Below are positions 14,373 through 20,945 of a DNA stretch of 50,470 bases, in pieces. Where the stretch lies: positions 1 to 50,470 of IMG/VR virus record IMGVR_UViG_3300020123_000124, one strand, 5' to 3'. The position numbers and the translations under genes were made by a program. Within the stretch, counting starts at the first letter, position 1; each line of letters opens with the position of its first letter. The stretch comes from a virus. The notes beneath the pieces are model-generated. The model searched no databases. It saw only the letters and a list, made by a program, of their open reading frames with translations, and was not told where the DNA came from.

Positions 14373-14698
14373 GCAGCGCCTCCTTCTGGCTGTGCGCTCT
14401 GCCCATCGGCACGAACGCACATCTGCGTGAAGGCGTAGCAGGAGCTACACAGGCGTTTCAGGTCATTTTCCGATGTGATGTAGAGGTACGTCCACTGCGC
14501 TTCGCACCGCTCTCTGATTTCTTCACCGTCTTCATCTATACCCATCAGGAATTGAGACTCGCACTGCCGATCGCTGGCCTTGTGCTGGAAGTAGTGCAGG
14601 TCGCACAGCATTACCGCGCGGCTATCTGGCAACGTGAACGGGATGATGCCTCGACTCTCACACAGCGAATCAGGCCCGCCGTAACAGGTCGTAGTCAA
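14369..14698 (-). CDS. Cysteine-rich hypothetical protein (109 aa)
   Basis: TTG start at 14698 with GAGGTGG upstream. Cysteine pattern CYGGPDSLC, MLCDLH, RQCESQF, RERCEAQW, RLCSSCYAF suggests two zinc sites. Its stop overlaps the next gene. Zinc-binding regulators are common here, but no family was recognised. Confidence 0.5.
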   Translation of the reverse strand: MTTTCYGGPDSLCESRGIIPFTLPDSRAVMLCDLHYFQHKASDRQCESQFLMGIDEDGEEIRERCEAQWTYLYITSENDLKRLCSSCYAFTQMCVRADGQSAQPEGGAA

Positions 14699-14848
14699 AA
14701 TGCCACCTCGTTCTCGTTTATGGTAGAATGAATGTACGTATTTTTACGGTACAGTGGCACGCTATAGTAATGTATAATTGGATAGTCATAGAAATATGAC
14801 ATCACACAACTCCTTTCGAGTTGTAACTAGGCCCTGTACACACCCCTG

Positions 14849-14878
14849 TTGCGTGTAATACAGCATCTGTGCTATACT
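14849..14878 (+). promoter_or_regulatory. Rightward extended -10 promoter of the small RNA
   Basis: TTGCGT is followed after 18 bases by TATACT (14873-14878) inside the extended motif TGCTATACT (14870-14878). It points away from the leftward operon and towards the hairpin pair at 14897-14963. No protein frame follows. Confidence 0.6.
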
Positions 14879-14884
14879 ACAAGC

Positions 14885-14965
14885 AAAGACAGATGGAGTG
14901 TCCAGGGTGGACACTGACGGAACCTGGAGCGCAAAGTTTTGCCGCCAAACGCTCCAGGTTTTTAA
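14885..14965 (+). ncRNA. Candidate small RNA with terminator
   Basis: The expected transcript from the 14849-14878 promoter is about 80 bases. It contains a perfect 8-base-pair hairpin (AGTGTCCA-GGG-TGGACACT, 14897-14915) and then an 11-base-pair stem (AACCTGGAGCG/CGCTCCAGGTT, 14921-14960) followed by T's, a textbook terminator. No start codon or ribosome site is present. It lies antisense just past the end of the excisionase-like gene. It could regulate the lytic/lysogenic decision. Confidence 0.55.
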
Positions 14966-15168
14966 TTGCCTTCTTTTTTCGGTCGCCTCTGCCTTCTTAG
15001 ATAGTCTTCAAAGTCATCAGGGTCAATGCGCCACTCTCGACCAACCTTATACCCTGTCAAAACTCCGTCACGTAACATCTTATTGACATACCGCGGGTTC
15101 GTTCTCAGAATTTTGGCGACGTCCTCGACCGTCAGCATAGGTTCCAATTGGGTGAGCTCCGCTACCAT
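14962..15168 (-). CDS. Excisionase-like HTH_17 protein (68 aa)
   Basis: Residues 10-60 match the MerR/excisionase-type winged helix: MLTVEDVAKILRTNPRYVNK, GVLTGYKVGREWRI and DPDDFEDYL. Such proteins bend DNA at attachment sites or regulate early promoters. It is the first gene after the TTGACA-17-TATATT promoter and heads the long leftward operon. Its 3' end overlaps the T-run of the plus-strand small-RNA terminator. It may be a recombination directionality factor for the nearby integrase. Confidence 0.75.
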   Translation of the reverse strand: MVAELTQLEPMLTVEDVAKILRTNPRYVNKMLRDGVLTGYKVGREWRIDPDDFEDYLRRQRRPKKEGN

Positions 15169-15217
15169 GATATCTTTTCCTGAATGATACTAATAAGCAC
15201 TAAAACGAACTAAGTAC

Positions 15218-15246
15218 AATATATCATGCTATAGATAAAATGTCAA
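15218..15246 (-). promoter_or_regulatory. Leftward early promoter TTGACA-17-TATATT
   Basis: On the minus strand TTGACA (15241-15246), a 17-base spacer and TATATT (15218-15223). It is placed about 50 bases before the excisionase-like gene and is the best candidate for the main leftward early promoter. Confidence 0.75.
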
Positions 15247-15263
15247 GAAGCAAGCGGTATTCT

Positions 15264-15470
15264 TTATGCAATCTTTATATGTTCGTTCTTTACAACCGCC
15301 TCGCACTCGAAACGGAAGGTGAGCTGTATCTCAGGATGATACACATAGAACGCCTCTAGTTCTGCTAAGATATGTCGTCTTAGGCGATCGCGTAGAGCCA
15401 ACAAGTCCTTTTGTTGCTCTGGCGTCAACTTTTCCCAATTACTCGTACCCGCAGGATCCCATTCGTTCAT
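15264..15470 (-). CDS. Small protein, paralogue of 23688-23900 (68 aa)
   Basis: ATG 15470 has GAGGGAA upstream. The core (NWEKLTPEQQ...LRRHILAELEAFYVYHPEIQ then F.FE.EA) aligns with the plus-strand gene after TerL (DWDKLSLSQH...IAETEAFYKVHPELR). Two copies on opposite strands in one phage imply duplication or independent acquisition. The function is unknown. Confidence 0.6.
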   Translation of the reverse strand: MNEWDPAGTSNWEKLTPEQQKDLLALRDRLRRHILAELEAFYVYHPEIQLTFRFECEAVVKNEHIKIA

Positions 15471-15531
15471 CGTTCCCTCTTTTCAGCAGAAATGCCTATC
15501 CATTGTACACCGCCCGACCATTGAGAAATCT

Positions 15532-15771
15532 TCACCGATTTGGTTGAGAAACGATATCATGAAACTGTAGCTGCTTTATCTCTTCAACAATGTCATTGAG
15601 CGTTGCAAACTCCCGCTCCAGCAGTTCTCTATTCTTTGCATTGGCTGCTCGCATACGTGCAAGATCAGCCTTCGTGTGTTTGTACCGGGGCGCATTGCGC
15701 GGGCGAGCAATCTTTACTTCGAGCGTATAGCACTCTTTCCATTGCCGTATCGTGAAAATATCAAAATACAA
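15532..15771 (-). CDS. Small basic helical protein (79 aa)
   Basis: Probable TTG start at 15771 with only a weak ribosome site. A shorter form is possible. Basic centre (ARPRNAPRYKHTKADLARMR), then an amphipathic helix (NRELLEREFATLNDIVEEIK). It lies beside the integrase and could be a small DNA-binding or recombination accessory. No family was recognised. Confidence 0.45.
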   Translation of the reverse strand: MYFDIFTIRQWKECYTLEVKIARPRNAPRYKHTKADLARMRAANAKNRELLEREFATLNDIVEEIKQLQFHDIVSQPNR

Positions 15772-15901
15772 TTTTTACATTCTTCACTTTCTCACGTCTC
15801 TTATAGTGTATACTGTTTGTAGGCATCTCGTAGCGCATCCTCGTACCTCTTCCCTTTGTGTTGCCCTGGCGTCCGTGTACCATTTTGCATAGTGCTGGAA
15901 C

Positions 15902-16891
15902 GTGTATATGGATGCCAGTTGGCAACGCTGCCTCGATGCATTTCTCGACTCCATCGAAGACATTTCTGGCTCTCAGAGGAGCCGCGCCCGCTATGCCTAC
16001 ATCCTGGCATCATTCTTCACTGATCCAGAGCGTAACCCTGATACGTATACTCATACAGAAGTACAGTCATTTCTCAACGCCAAAAGTACCAGTCCTCGCA
16101 ATCGAGGCCGCGACATCTCCCCCAACACGAAAAATAACCGGCTCATGGTGCTCAACTCATTCTACAAGTTTGCCGCCACCTATCAGATCAATGGCGATGC
16201 GCTCTTGCAAACCAAACCGCCGACTTATGGCCTGAAATATCTCAAGATCAGAAGCAACCCTCATGCGCTCTCCGCCCAAGAAATCGAACGCTTCTTTGCT
16301 GCTATCCCTCATGATACCATCAAAGGCGTGCGTGATCATGCGCTCTTTCTAACCTATTTCCTGACGGCCAAACGAAGAGCCGAAATCATCTCCCTCACCG
16401 TGTCCGATATCCAGGAGGCAACGCTCATTGATCGAGCAGGCGAACGTTACCAGGGTCATCTCTTCCAGTACCATGCAAAGGGCCGCTCACGTATCCTCGA
16501 GACGCACGAACTACCACCACTGGCCTATGATGCTATCCTGCGCTACTGGCGGGCGTCTGGCCGCTTTGATACATTGCAGCCGACCGATCCGGTGTTCACT
16601 TCAACCAGGCCAGATCAGCTCAACCAGATGCTGACCGGCGACTACGCCAACGCACTGTATAAAGACTACAATACGAAAGCAGGATTGGACTCGCGCTATA
16701 GTCTGCACTCGCTTCGACATGCTTCCGCACGCCAACGCTACGAACTCGGCTCTGATATTAGAGCCATACAAGAGACGCTCGACCACACATCGCTCACAAC
16801 CACATCACTGTACCTGAAATCGCTGACGGTGAACCACGATAGCGGAGCCGACTTACTCACGAAACGGTTCGGCCATCTCGGTCATTTCTAG
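15902..16891 (+). CDS. int: Tyrosine integrase (329 aa)
   Basis: N-terminal SAM-like core-binding domain (residues 5-105) and a catalytic domain with all tyrosine-recombinase residues: R158 in TAKRRAE, K193 in YHAKGR, H269-x-x-R272 in HSLRHA, H295 in LDHTS and Y304 in TSLYLK. No arm-binding domain is obvious, so it resembles XerC/D-sized enzymes. It should catalyse phage integration and, with a directionality factor, excision. Starts GTG 15902 or ATG 15908, both with weak ribosome sites. attP is expected close by but no core could be identified. Confidence 0.9.
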   Translation: MYMDASWQRCLDAFLDSIEDISGSQRSRARYAYILASFFTDPERNPDTYTHTEVQSFLNAKSTSPRNRGRDISPNTKNNRLMVLNSFYKFAATYQINGDALLQTKPPTYGLKYLKIRSNPHALSAQEIERFFAAIPHDTIKGVRDHALFLTYFLTAKRRAEIISLTVSDIQEATLIDRAGERYQGHLFQYHAKGRSRILETHELPPLAYDAILRYWRASGRFDTLQPTDPVFTSTRPDQLNQMLTGDYANALYKDYNTKAGLDSRYSLHSLRHASARQRYELGSDIRAIQETLDHTSLTTTSLYLKSLTVNHDSGADLLTKRFGHLGHF

Positions 16892-16900
16892 CAATCTGGA

Positions 16901-17146
16901 TTAGACGCCGTTAGACTTCCTACGGAATGCAATAGCGAGATTTCTGTTGAGAACTGTAATAGACAGCCAATCTAACTCTTCATCGGTGAAATTAATTTCA
17001 ATATTTCCACTCGGATAAATTCTATCTACCTTACATGAATACCAACCAGTTCCAGGTAATAGGTTTGCTCCCTGTTCTACTCCCATAACGTGATATTCAA
17101 TTTCTTCATCGTCTTCTAGTGCCTTGCGTATTTCATCTAAATTCAT
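16901..17146 (-). CDS. Small hypothetical protein (81 aa)
   Basis: ATG 17146 has GGAG eight bases upstream. An acidic N-terminal helix (LDEIRKALEDDEEIEYHV) is followed by beta strands (GWYSCKVDRIYPSGNIEINF). Convergent with the integrase, with an 9-base gap. No family was recognised. Confidence 0.55.
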   Translation of the reverse strand: MNLDEIRKALEDDEEIEYHVMGVEQGANLLPGTGWYSCKVDRIYPSGNIEINFTDEELDWLSITVLNRNLAIAFRRKSNGV

Positions 17147-17173
17147 ACTAATCTCCATGTAACTGCGCACATG

Positions 17174-17362
17174 TTACCTCACGTACACGACGGTGATTCC
17201 CTTGCGGCCCAGGCTCACCTTCTCCAACGGCGATTGACTGGTCACCCGCCAACCCTGCTTGGCCAGCTTCTGTGCGTCGTGTTGAAACGATTTGACCGCC
17301 GAGTACCTGGGCCAGCTCCCTTTGTAGACCTTGATTAACTGCTCCGGTGGGCGTTGTATCAT
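17174..17362 (-). CDS. Small hypothetical protein (62 aa)
   Basis: ATG 17362 follows AAAGGAT. The pattern Y..VKSFQHDAQKLAKQGWRV..QSPLE...LGRKGITVVYV resembles a small beta-alpha-beta-like family seen after membrane anchors in actinobacterial and Chloroflexota proteins. No enzyme motif. Confidence 0.5.
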   Translation of the reverse strand: MIQRPPEQLIKVYKGSWPRYSAVKSFQHDAQKLAKQGWRVTSQSPLEKVSLGRKGITVVYVR

Positions 17363-17373
17363 GATTTTATCCT

Positions 17374-17637
17374 TTATGGTATCTGGTATATCAGCTCCTG
17401 TGTAGTCGTTTCTATTGTGTGCTTTTCTCTATTGTGTACGGCTCTAGCCCACAGTGGAGGAGGGCTCGTGTGGAGTAGTAAATACTGCAATTGCCCTTGG
17501 CATTCTTCAAAACTATTGCAAGCTATAGAAGAGATACCTAGATTCGGGCCAGGTGAGCCGTAAGAATATTCCAAACTCCAGGTTTCATGTATGTCTAATA
17601 TCGTTTCCAATGTAGGCTCCATACTGCGCCGTGGCAT
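17374..17637 (-). CDS. Hypothetical protein (87 aa)
   Basis: ATG 17637 is preceded by GAGGAAAG. Mixed composition with two cysteines (ACNSFEEC). No domain was recognised. Third gene of the leftward group from the switch. Confidence 0.5.
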   Translation of the reverse strand: MPRRSMEPTLETILDIHETWSLEYSYGSPGPNLGISSIACNSFEECQGQLQYLLLHTSPPPLWARAVHNREKHTIETTTQELIYQIP

Positions 17638-17667
17638 ACTCTTTCCTCTCTATGGTATACTATCCTT

Positions 17668-17752
17668 GTGGTTGTTGAGCAGCGATGAAACTGTGATGAG
17701 GAAGCATCATTGCTCATGACTCAGGGCGGCGGTCGGTCAGGCCGCCGTTTTG
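17668..17752 (+). ncRNA. Candidate small RNA antisense to the HTH gene end
   Basis: A TGGTATACT extended -10 (TATACT 17656-17661) precedes a stretch without a protein frame. It holds an imperfect stem (TGAGCA..GATG/CATC..TGCTCA, 17676-17716) and then a GC-rich terminator-like hairpin (GGCGGC/GCCGCC, 17725-17746) ending in GTTTT. It overlaps the stop codon of the minus-strand HTH gene, so it could act as its antisense regulator. The -35 match is poor. Confidence 0.4.
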
Positions 17753-17991
17753 ATTGCTGGCCTCTTATCGGTATCATCCTTTGGCTTCCGACCCGCGCCT
17801 TTTCGCCTGATAAGCAGAATTTTCTCAGCATCTTGCTTGCTGTACACATACGTTCTCCTATCTATCTGCTTTCTGGCTATTCTGCCTTTCCTTGCCAGGA
17901 TAGATAAATAGTTCGGGTGTACATCCCTCTGATTATTCCTGCTCAATATTTCCAAGACCTCGGGTGCGCCAATCCAATCAACTTTTGTCAA
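17737..17991 (-). CDS. Small HTH protein, candidate repressor (84 aa)
   Basis: TTG start at 17991, six bases after AAGGAGG. Residues 5-60 resemble a MerR/HTH_17-type helix-turn-helix (APEVLEILSRNNQRDVHPNY then ILARKGRI..KQIDRRTYVY). The C-terminus is basic. It is transcribed from the leftward half of the divergent promoter pair at 18020-18114 and is the natural candidate for the regulator acting there. Confidence 0.65.
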   Translation of the reverse strand: MTKVDWIGAPEVLEILSRNNQRDVHPNYLSILARKGRIARKQIDRRTYVYSKQDAEKILLIRRKGAGRKPKDDTDKRPAIKTAA

Positions 17992-18019
17992 TGTGCGCCT
18001 CCTTTATGTACTAGATAAT

Positions 18020-18048
18020 AGTATACTATGTTCTAGCCAATTTTGCAA
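18020..18048 (-). promoter_or_regulatory. Leftward switch promoter TTGCAA-17-TATACT
   Basis: Minus-strand -35 TTGCAA (18043-18048) and -10 TATACT (18020-18025), 17 bases apart, driving the HTH gene at 17991. The -35 overlaps the left arm of the operator inverted repeat. Confidence 0.7.
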
Positions 18049-18066
18049 GATACGGTAAAATTGGCT
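18035..18066. promoter_or_regulatory. Operator inverted repeat in the switch
   Basis: AGCCAATTTT (18035-18044) and AAAATTGGCT (18057-18066) are perfect 10-base inverted arms with a 12-base spacer. A third half-like AAATTGGT follows at 18069. CTAGATAATA is also directly repeated at 18011 and 18099. These flank both promoters and suit a dimeric repressor. Confidence 0.65.
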
Positions 18067-18085
18067 GAAATTGGTCTAAAAACAC

Positions 18086-18114
18086 TTGACATTATTAGCT
18101 AGATAATATATAAT
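18086..18114 (+). promoter_or_regulatory. Rightward consensus promoter TTGACA-17-TATAAT
   Basis: TTGACA (18086-18091), 17 bases, TATAAT (18109-18114): a full consensus match on the plus strand. It drives the rightward early genes and faces away from the HTH gene. Confidence 0.85.
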
Positions 18115-18124
18115 ATATATAGAT

Positions 18125-18188
18125 GAGGGAAGTGGGGAGGCTCGGAAAGCCATTTACCGGACTGGTTGCAGGATGGCACACTTCCCTC
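18125..18188 (+). promoter_or_regulatory. Structured 5' leader
   Basis: The leader between the consensus promoter and the first gene closes on itself through a perfect 10-base-pair stem (GAGGGAAGTG 18125-18134 with CACTTCCCTC 18179-18188). Inner hairpins include GGCT-CGGAA-AGCC. It ends about 15 bases before the ribosome site. It matches no riboswitch I recognise. It may control translation or antitermination. Confidence 0.5.
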
Positions 18189-18212
18189 TCAGAGACACGA
18201 AGGAGTGAGACA

Positions 18213-18356
18213 GTGGAAGAGTTTAACGAGTTACAAAAATTCATGATCGAAGTCTTGTACGATGAGCAATATACGCAGGAGTGGAGCGATCTCTACTGGG
18301 GATGGTTCAACTACCTGGCGCTCACGCGTAAGATGGCCGAGTTGAAACAAGCATGA
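18213..18356 (+). CDS. Small rightward early protein (47 aa)
   Basis: GTG 18213 lies seven bases after AAGGAG. A frame from ATG 18123 would run through the structured leader, so the later start is chosen. Acidic and aromatic (EEFNELQKFMIEVLYDEQYT, DLYWGWFNYLA). First gene after the consensus promoter. The function is unknown. Confidence 0.55.
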   Translation: MEEFNELQKFMIEVLYDEQYTQEWSDLYWGWFNYLALTRKMAELKQA

Positions 18357-18625
18357 GGTTACTAGAAGACGAGCGGGAGTCATGGCGGCTCTTGCTCGAA
18401 GAGGCGCAGAGAGAAGGAGAATTTTCGATGTTTGTGAAGATTGGTGAGATGGCGATAAACCTGAACAATGTCCTGTTTATTGAGCGTGGTACGTATGATA
18501 ATCGCGCTTGCGTGAAAATCTGGTTTAGTGGATTAAAACATCCTTTATATATCTTTCCCAAGGAACCTGGGTACGCTGAGCTAGTAGCATTTATCGAGGA
18601 GCAAACCGCGCTCCTCCACGATTAA
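18353..18625 (+). CDS. Hypothetical protein (90 aa)
   Basis: ATG 18353 overlaps the previous stop. An internal ATG at 18428 also has AAGGAG eight bases upstream and would give 65 residues. The C-terminal part (INLNNVLFIERGTYDNRACV then KHPLYIFPKEPGYAELVAFI) has a compact beta-alpha look similar to small phage regulators. No family was recognised. Confidence 0.5.
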   Translation: MRLLEDERESWRLLLEEAQREGEFSMFVKIGEMAINLNNVLFIERGTYDNRACVKIWFSGLKHPLYIFPKEPGYAELVAFIEEQTALLHD

Positions 18626-18637
18626 GGAGAGTTTGAA

Positions 18638-18847
18638 ATGGAACACCAAGAATTTTACGAGGGCTTATTCCTGACGATGGAGCGATCAGGTCAGGACTTC
18701 CGATCTGAGCATGAAAAGCTCGAACAGGAATTGATTGACTGGATAATGACCATTGACCTGTGGAACGTCTACACGAACAAGATTGGGCAGGCCAGTTTGA
18801 CCGTCAGTTGCTACGATGAACAGTCGCAGCATGAGTTCTACTTCTAA
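18638..18847 (+). CDS. Hypothetical protein (69 aa)
   Basis: ATG 18638 follows AAGGAG. Helical N-terminus (EFYEGLFLTMERSGQDF, EKLEQELIDWIMTID) and a short beta C-terminus. The function is unknown. Confidence 0.5.
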   Translation: MEHQEFYEGLFLTMERSGQDFRSEHEKLEQELIDWIMTIDLWNVYTNKIGQASLTVSCYDEQSQHEFYF

Positions 18848-18857
18848 GGAGCACATC

Positions 18858-19052
18858 ATGCAAGAAGCTATCAGAATCCTGTATGAAGAGAACGACCCGA
18901 TTGAGCACAACGAGGGCCGCCCCTTCTGTGGTCGGCCTGAGTGTCCGTGTAAAGAAGACCGTGAGAATATCAACCTGCTCAACGACTTGATTGAGCGGGG
19001 CTTGCTCACCAAAGACGAGGCTGCGTTGATTCTGCGCGGCGCCACGATTTAA
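18858..19052 (+). CDS. Small Cys-containing protein (64 aa)
   Basis: ATG 18858 has AAGGAG six bases upstream, so the track-like longer frame is rejected. CGRPECPC near residue 22 could bind a metal. The rest is helical (NINLLNDLIERGLLTKDEAA). The function is unknown. Confidence 0.55.
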   Translation: MQEAIRILYEENDPIEHNEGRPFCGRPECPCKEDRENINLLNDLIERGLLTKDEAALILRGATI

Positions 19053-19062
19053 GGAGGGTAGT

Positions 19063-19182
19063 ATGAAGAAAAATGTCGTTTACGCGGTTCGTGTTCATTC
19101 TGTCGATGGCAAGCGCATCATCGTTCGCGAGAATAAAACGCACGTGTGGCGCATCGGCAAATACACGCCACGAAAGGTATAG
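19063..19182 (+). CDS. Small basic protein (39 aa)
   Basis: ATG 19063 sits behind AAGGAGG. Basic beta-rich peptide (VVYAVRVHSVDGKRIIVREN, VWRIGKYTPRKV). It ends five bases before the Rad52-like gene. The strong ribosome site supports translation. The function is unknown. Confidence 0.55.
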   Translation: MKKNVVYAVRVHSVDGKRIIVRENKTHVWRIGKYTPRKV

Positions 19183-19186
19183 TACA

Positions 19187-19909
19187 ATGACCACATTGAG
19201 AGAGATTGCAGCACAATTATCCGAGCCATTTGCGCTCGACGATATAGACTTCTTGCCGAAGAAGACCATCGAGAAGGAGGGCAAGACGCTGTGTATGGCC
19301 TTGCCCTATGCAGACCCACGCGCCTATGAGGACAGATTGAACGCGCTCTGTCCTGGCGAATGGTCAACGCCACCTCCAACCGCCATTGTCGTTGGCACGA
19401 AGCTGGTCTGCTTCGTCACCGTTGTGATCTGTGACGTGCCACATAGCGATGTTGGCGAAGCAGGTCCAGGAGAAAATCAGGGAACGGAGGCATGGGCGCA
19501 AGGATTTAAGCGAGCATGTTCACAGGCTGGCCTTGGTAGGTACCTGTACAATCTTGAAAAGGAATGGGTGCCGTTCAGTGTGCAGCGTAAGGTGATCGAT
19601 CTTGACAAGGCTGGCAAGTACGCTATTGTGCGTAAGATGTATCAGAAGGCGGGTATCATATCAGGACAGCCACCACAACCAAAGCCAGCCTTGCAGACGG
19701 TACCAGCACAGTCTGAGACACCATCCGTCAAGGATTTACAAAAACGTTGTAACTCACTCTTCGGCGTGGGTTACTGGCAAGCCATGATCTTGAAGGCGTT
19801 GAAAGTTGAGAACATGGATATCGTGCTTAAAGCAGATGACCTGACGGCAGATGACCGGCTCAAGATCGCGGCGTATATGGACTTTGCCGAGGCGAAGAAG
19901 GCAAGTTGA
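19187..19909 (+). CDS. Rad52/DdrA-like single-strand annealing protein (240 aa)
   Basis: Residues 1-140 match the Rad52_Rad22 core: LREIAAQLSEPFALDDIDFL, YADPRAYEDRLNALCPGEW, then GTEAWAQGFKRACSQAGLGR followed by YLYNLEKEWVPF. These proteins anneal complementary single strands in phage recombination and often pair with an exonuclease, which is not evident here. A linker and a small C-terminal helical domain (SLFGVGYWQAMILKALKVE) follow. ATG 19187 is chosen because the longer frame overlaps the 39-residue gene. The start has AAAGG nine bases upstream. Confidence 0.75.
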   Translation: MTTLREIAAQLSEPFALDDIDFLPKKTIEKEGKTLCMALPYADPRAYEDRLNALCPGEWSTPPPTAIVVGTKLVCFVTVVICDVPHSDVGEAGPGENQGTEAWAQGFKRACSQAGLGRYLYNLEKEWVPFSVQRKVIDLDKAGKYAIVRKMYQKAGIISGQPPQPKPALQTVPAQSETPSVKDLQKRCNSLFGVGYWQAMILKALKVENMDIVLKADDLTADDRLKIAAYMDFAEAKKAS

Positions 19910-19923
19910 AGCATCATAACACA

Positions 19924-19952
19924 TTGCTTTTTCCTCTCAATGTGGCTATACT
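19924..19952 (+). promoter_or_regulatory. Promoter TTGCTT-17-TATACT
   Basis: TTGCTT (19924-19929), 17-base spacer, TATACT (19947-19952), just after the Rad52-like gene and about 35 bases before the next start. It provides separate expression of the 67-residue gene and the structured RNA block beyond it. Confidence 0.7.
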
Positions 19953-19986
19953 ACTCTTAGATAACCATCGTACCAGGAGTCATCTC

Positions 19987-20190
19987 ATGCATTGCTGCGA
20001 CACCGGAAAAGTGCCAGCCGTGAGGCTCGAGCATCTCACGGTGAAAGATACCAAGAAGCTCAACCGCGTGGTTGGCGCGATCAAGAACGTCTTTCGCGGC
20101 GATGCCAATATCATGCTGATGTTCAGTGGCGGCAAGATCAGCAAGATCAAGTTCCTGGAAACCACCATCCCACTTCCTGACGAGGAATAG
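19987..20190 (+). CDS. Small conserved-looking protein (67 aa)
   Basis: ATG 19987 has CAGGAG seven bases upstream. A start at 19906 would lie before the promoter. Basic core (LEHLTVKDTKKLNRVVGAIK) and a C-terminal strand (ANIMLMFSGGKISKIKFLET), reminiscent of small nucleic-acid-binding folds. The function is unknown. Followed by the structured non-coding block. Confidence 0.55.
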   Translation: MHCCDTGKVPAVRLEHLTVKDTKKLNRVVGAIKNVFRGDANIMLMFSGGKISKIKFLETTIPLPDEE

Positions 20191-20201
20191 TAACTGTCCT
20201 T

Positions 20202-20467
20202 GCTGGCCGGCCAGCACCCATGATGCAGCATGGTGAGTACTAGGCACGCTGCATACGGCCTAGTACACGTGAAGTGTCGTAGCAGGCGTACTCCGCCAAA
20301 ACGCAGACGCTGGATCTGAACATGATCTGGCGTCTTTTTTATGTCCTGGTCATGCCTGCTCTCATCGATCTCTGCCAGTGTCCTCGATGGAGAGCAGGGC
20401 ATGGGGTAGAGCTTTAATAGGGCAACATAAGGGTCGTTTGGTAGCCCTATTTCAATAGAACTCTACC
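20202..20467 (+). ncRNA. Dense RNA-structure block, no gene (gap 20191-20519)
   Basis: This 329-base gap has no credible reading frame but five strong inverted repeats. They are GCTGGCC/GGCCAGC (20202-20215), GTACTAGGC/GCCTAGTAC (20237-20266), a terminator stem (20305-20335), a long near-perfect hairpin CATGCC.TGCTCTC (20351-20403), and a two-step stem GGTAGAG/CTCTACC enclosing ATAGGGC/GCCCTAT (20405-20467). It could hold one or more regulatory RNAs, the attachment site, or a packaging signal upstream of the terminase genes. Confidence 0.55.
20305..20340 (+). terminator. Intrinsic terminator
   Basis: A 12-pair stem with two G-T wobbles (AGACGCTGGATC with GATCTGGCGTCT) and a 7-base loop, followed by T's at 20335-20340. 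Ends the rightward early transcript from 19924. Confidence 0.85.
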
Positions 20468-20519
20468 ATACAAAACAAGCAATAAACGTACTTAGGGCAA
20501 GCAAGCAAGCGGTGTCACG

Positions 20520-20687
20520 ATGATCGAAATGCTCAGTTATATCCTGTATGCACAGTTCTTGTTCTATCTCTATCAGACGTTCTTTCTCATGCTCGGCATC
20601 GCCACCCTGCTCGTCGTCCTGTATATCGTGGTTGGCCTGCTGCTCTGGAAACGCTACATGCAACGAGGTGAAGATGTTTCGCAATGA
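20520..20687 (+). CDS. Small membrane protein (55 aa)
   Basis: ATG 20520 has a weak ribosome site. One or two hydrophobic segments (LYAQFLFYLYQTFFLML, GIATLLVVLYIVVGLLLW) and a basic end. Starts a run of four short genes leading to the terminase. The function is unknown. Confidence 0.5.
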   Translation: MIEMLSYILYAQFLFYLYQTFFLMLGIATLLVVLYIVVGLLLWKRYMQRGEDVSQ

Positions 20688-20781
20688 CTATCGCTACCCG
20701 AAACGTGCATGTTGCCTGCTGAGTATAGGCACGGCCATCGTCCTCTGTCTGATTGTGGCACTACTCACACACGCGCATTAG
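20674..20781 (+). CDS. Membrane peptide (35 aa)
   Basis: ATG 20674 lies inside the end of the previous gene, behind GAGGTG. A short basic head (NDYRYPKRACC) and one hydrophobic helix (LLSIGTAIVLCLIVALL). Same organisation as its neighbours. Confidence 0.45.
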   Translation: MFRNDYRYPKRACCLLSIGTAIVLCLIVALLTHAH

Positions 20782-20791
20782 GAGGTGAAAG

Positions 20792-20911
20792 GTGAGTACA
20801 TTCGAGCGCCGTGCCTGGCAGATTGCCGGTCTTCTCTTGCTTGTGTGGGCCATCACCTTTGGATTGTGGCTTATGCTCACACCAACCTATCCGCCCATAC
20901 TCTACCCTTGA
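20792..20911 (+). CDS. Membrane peptide (39 aa)
   Basis: GTG 20792 follows AGGAGGTG. Basic head (TFERRAWQ), one hydrophobic helix (IAGLLLLVWAITFGLWLML) and a Pro-rich tail. Third consecutive single-span peptide before the terminase genes. Confidence 0.5.
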   Translation: MSTFERRAWQIAGLLLLVWAITFGLWLMLTPTYPPILYP

Positions 20912-20945
20912 AGGAGGTGTTATCACGTCCGAGAAACCCATTCCC

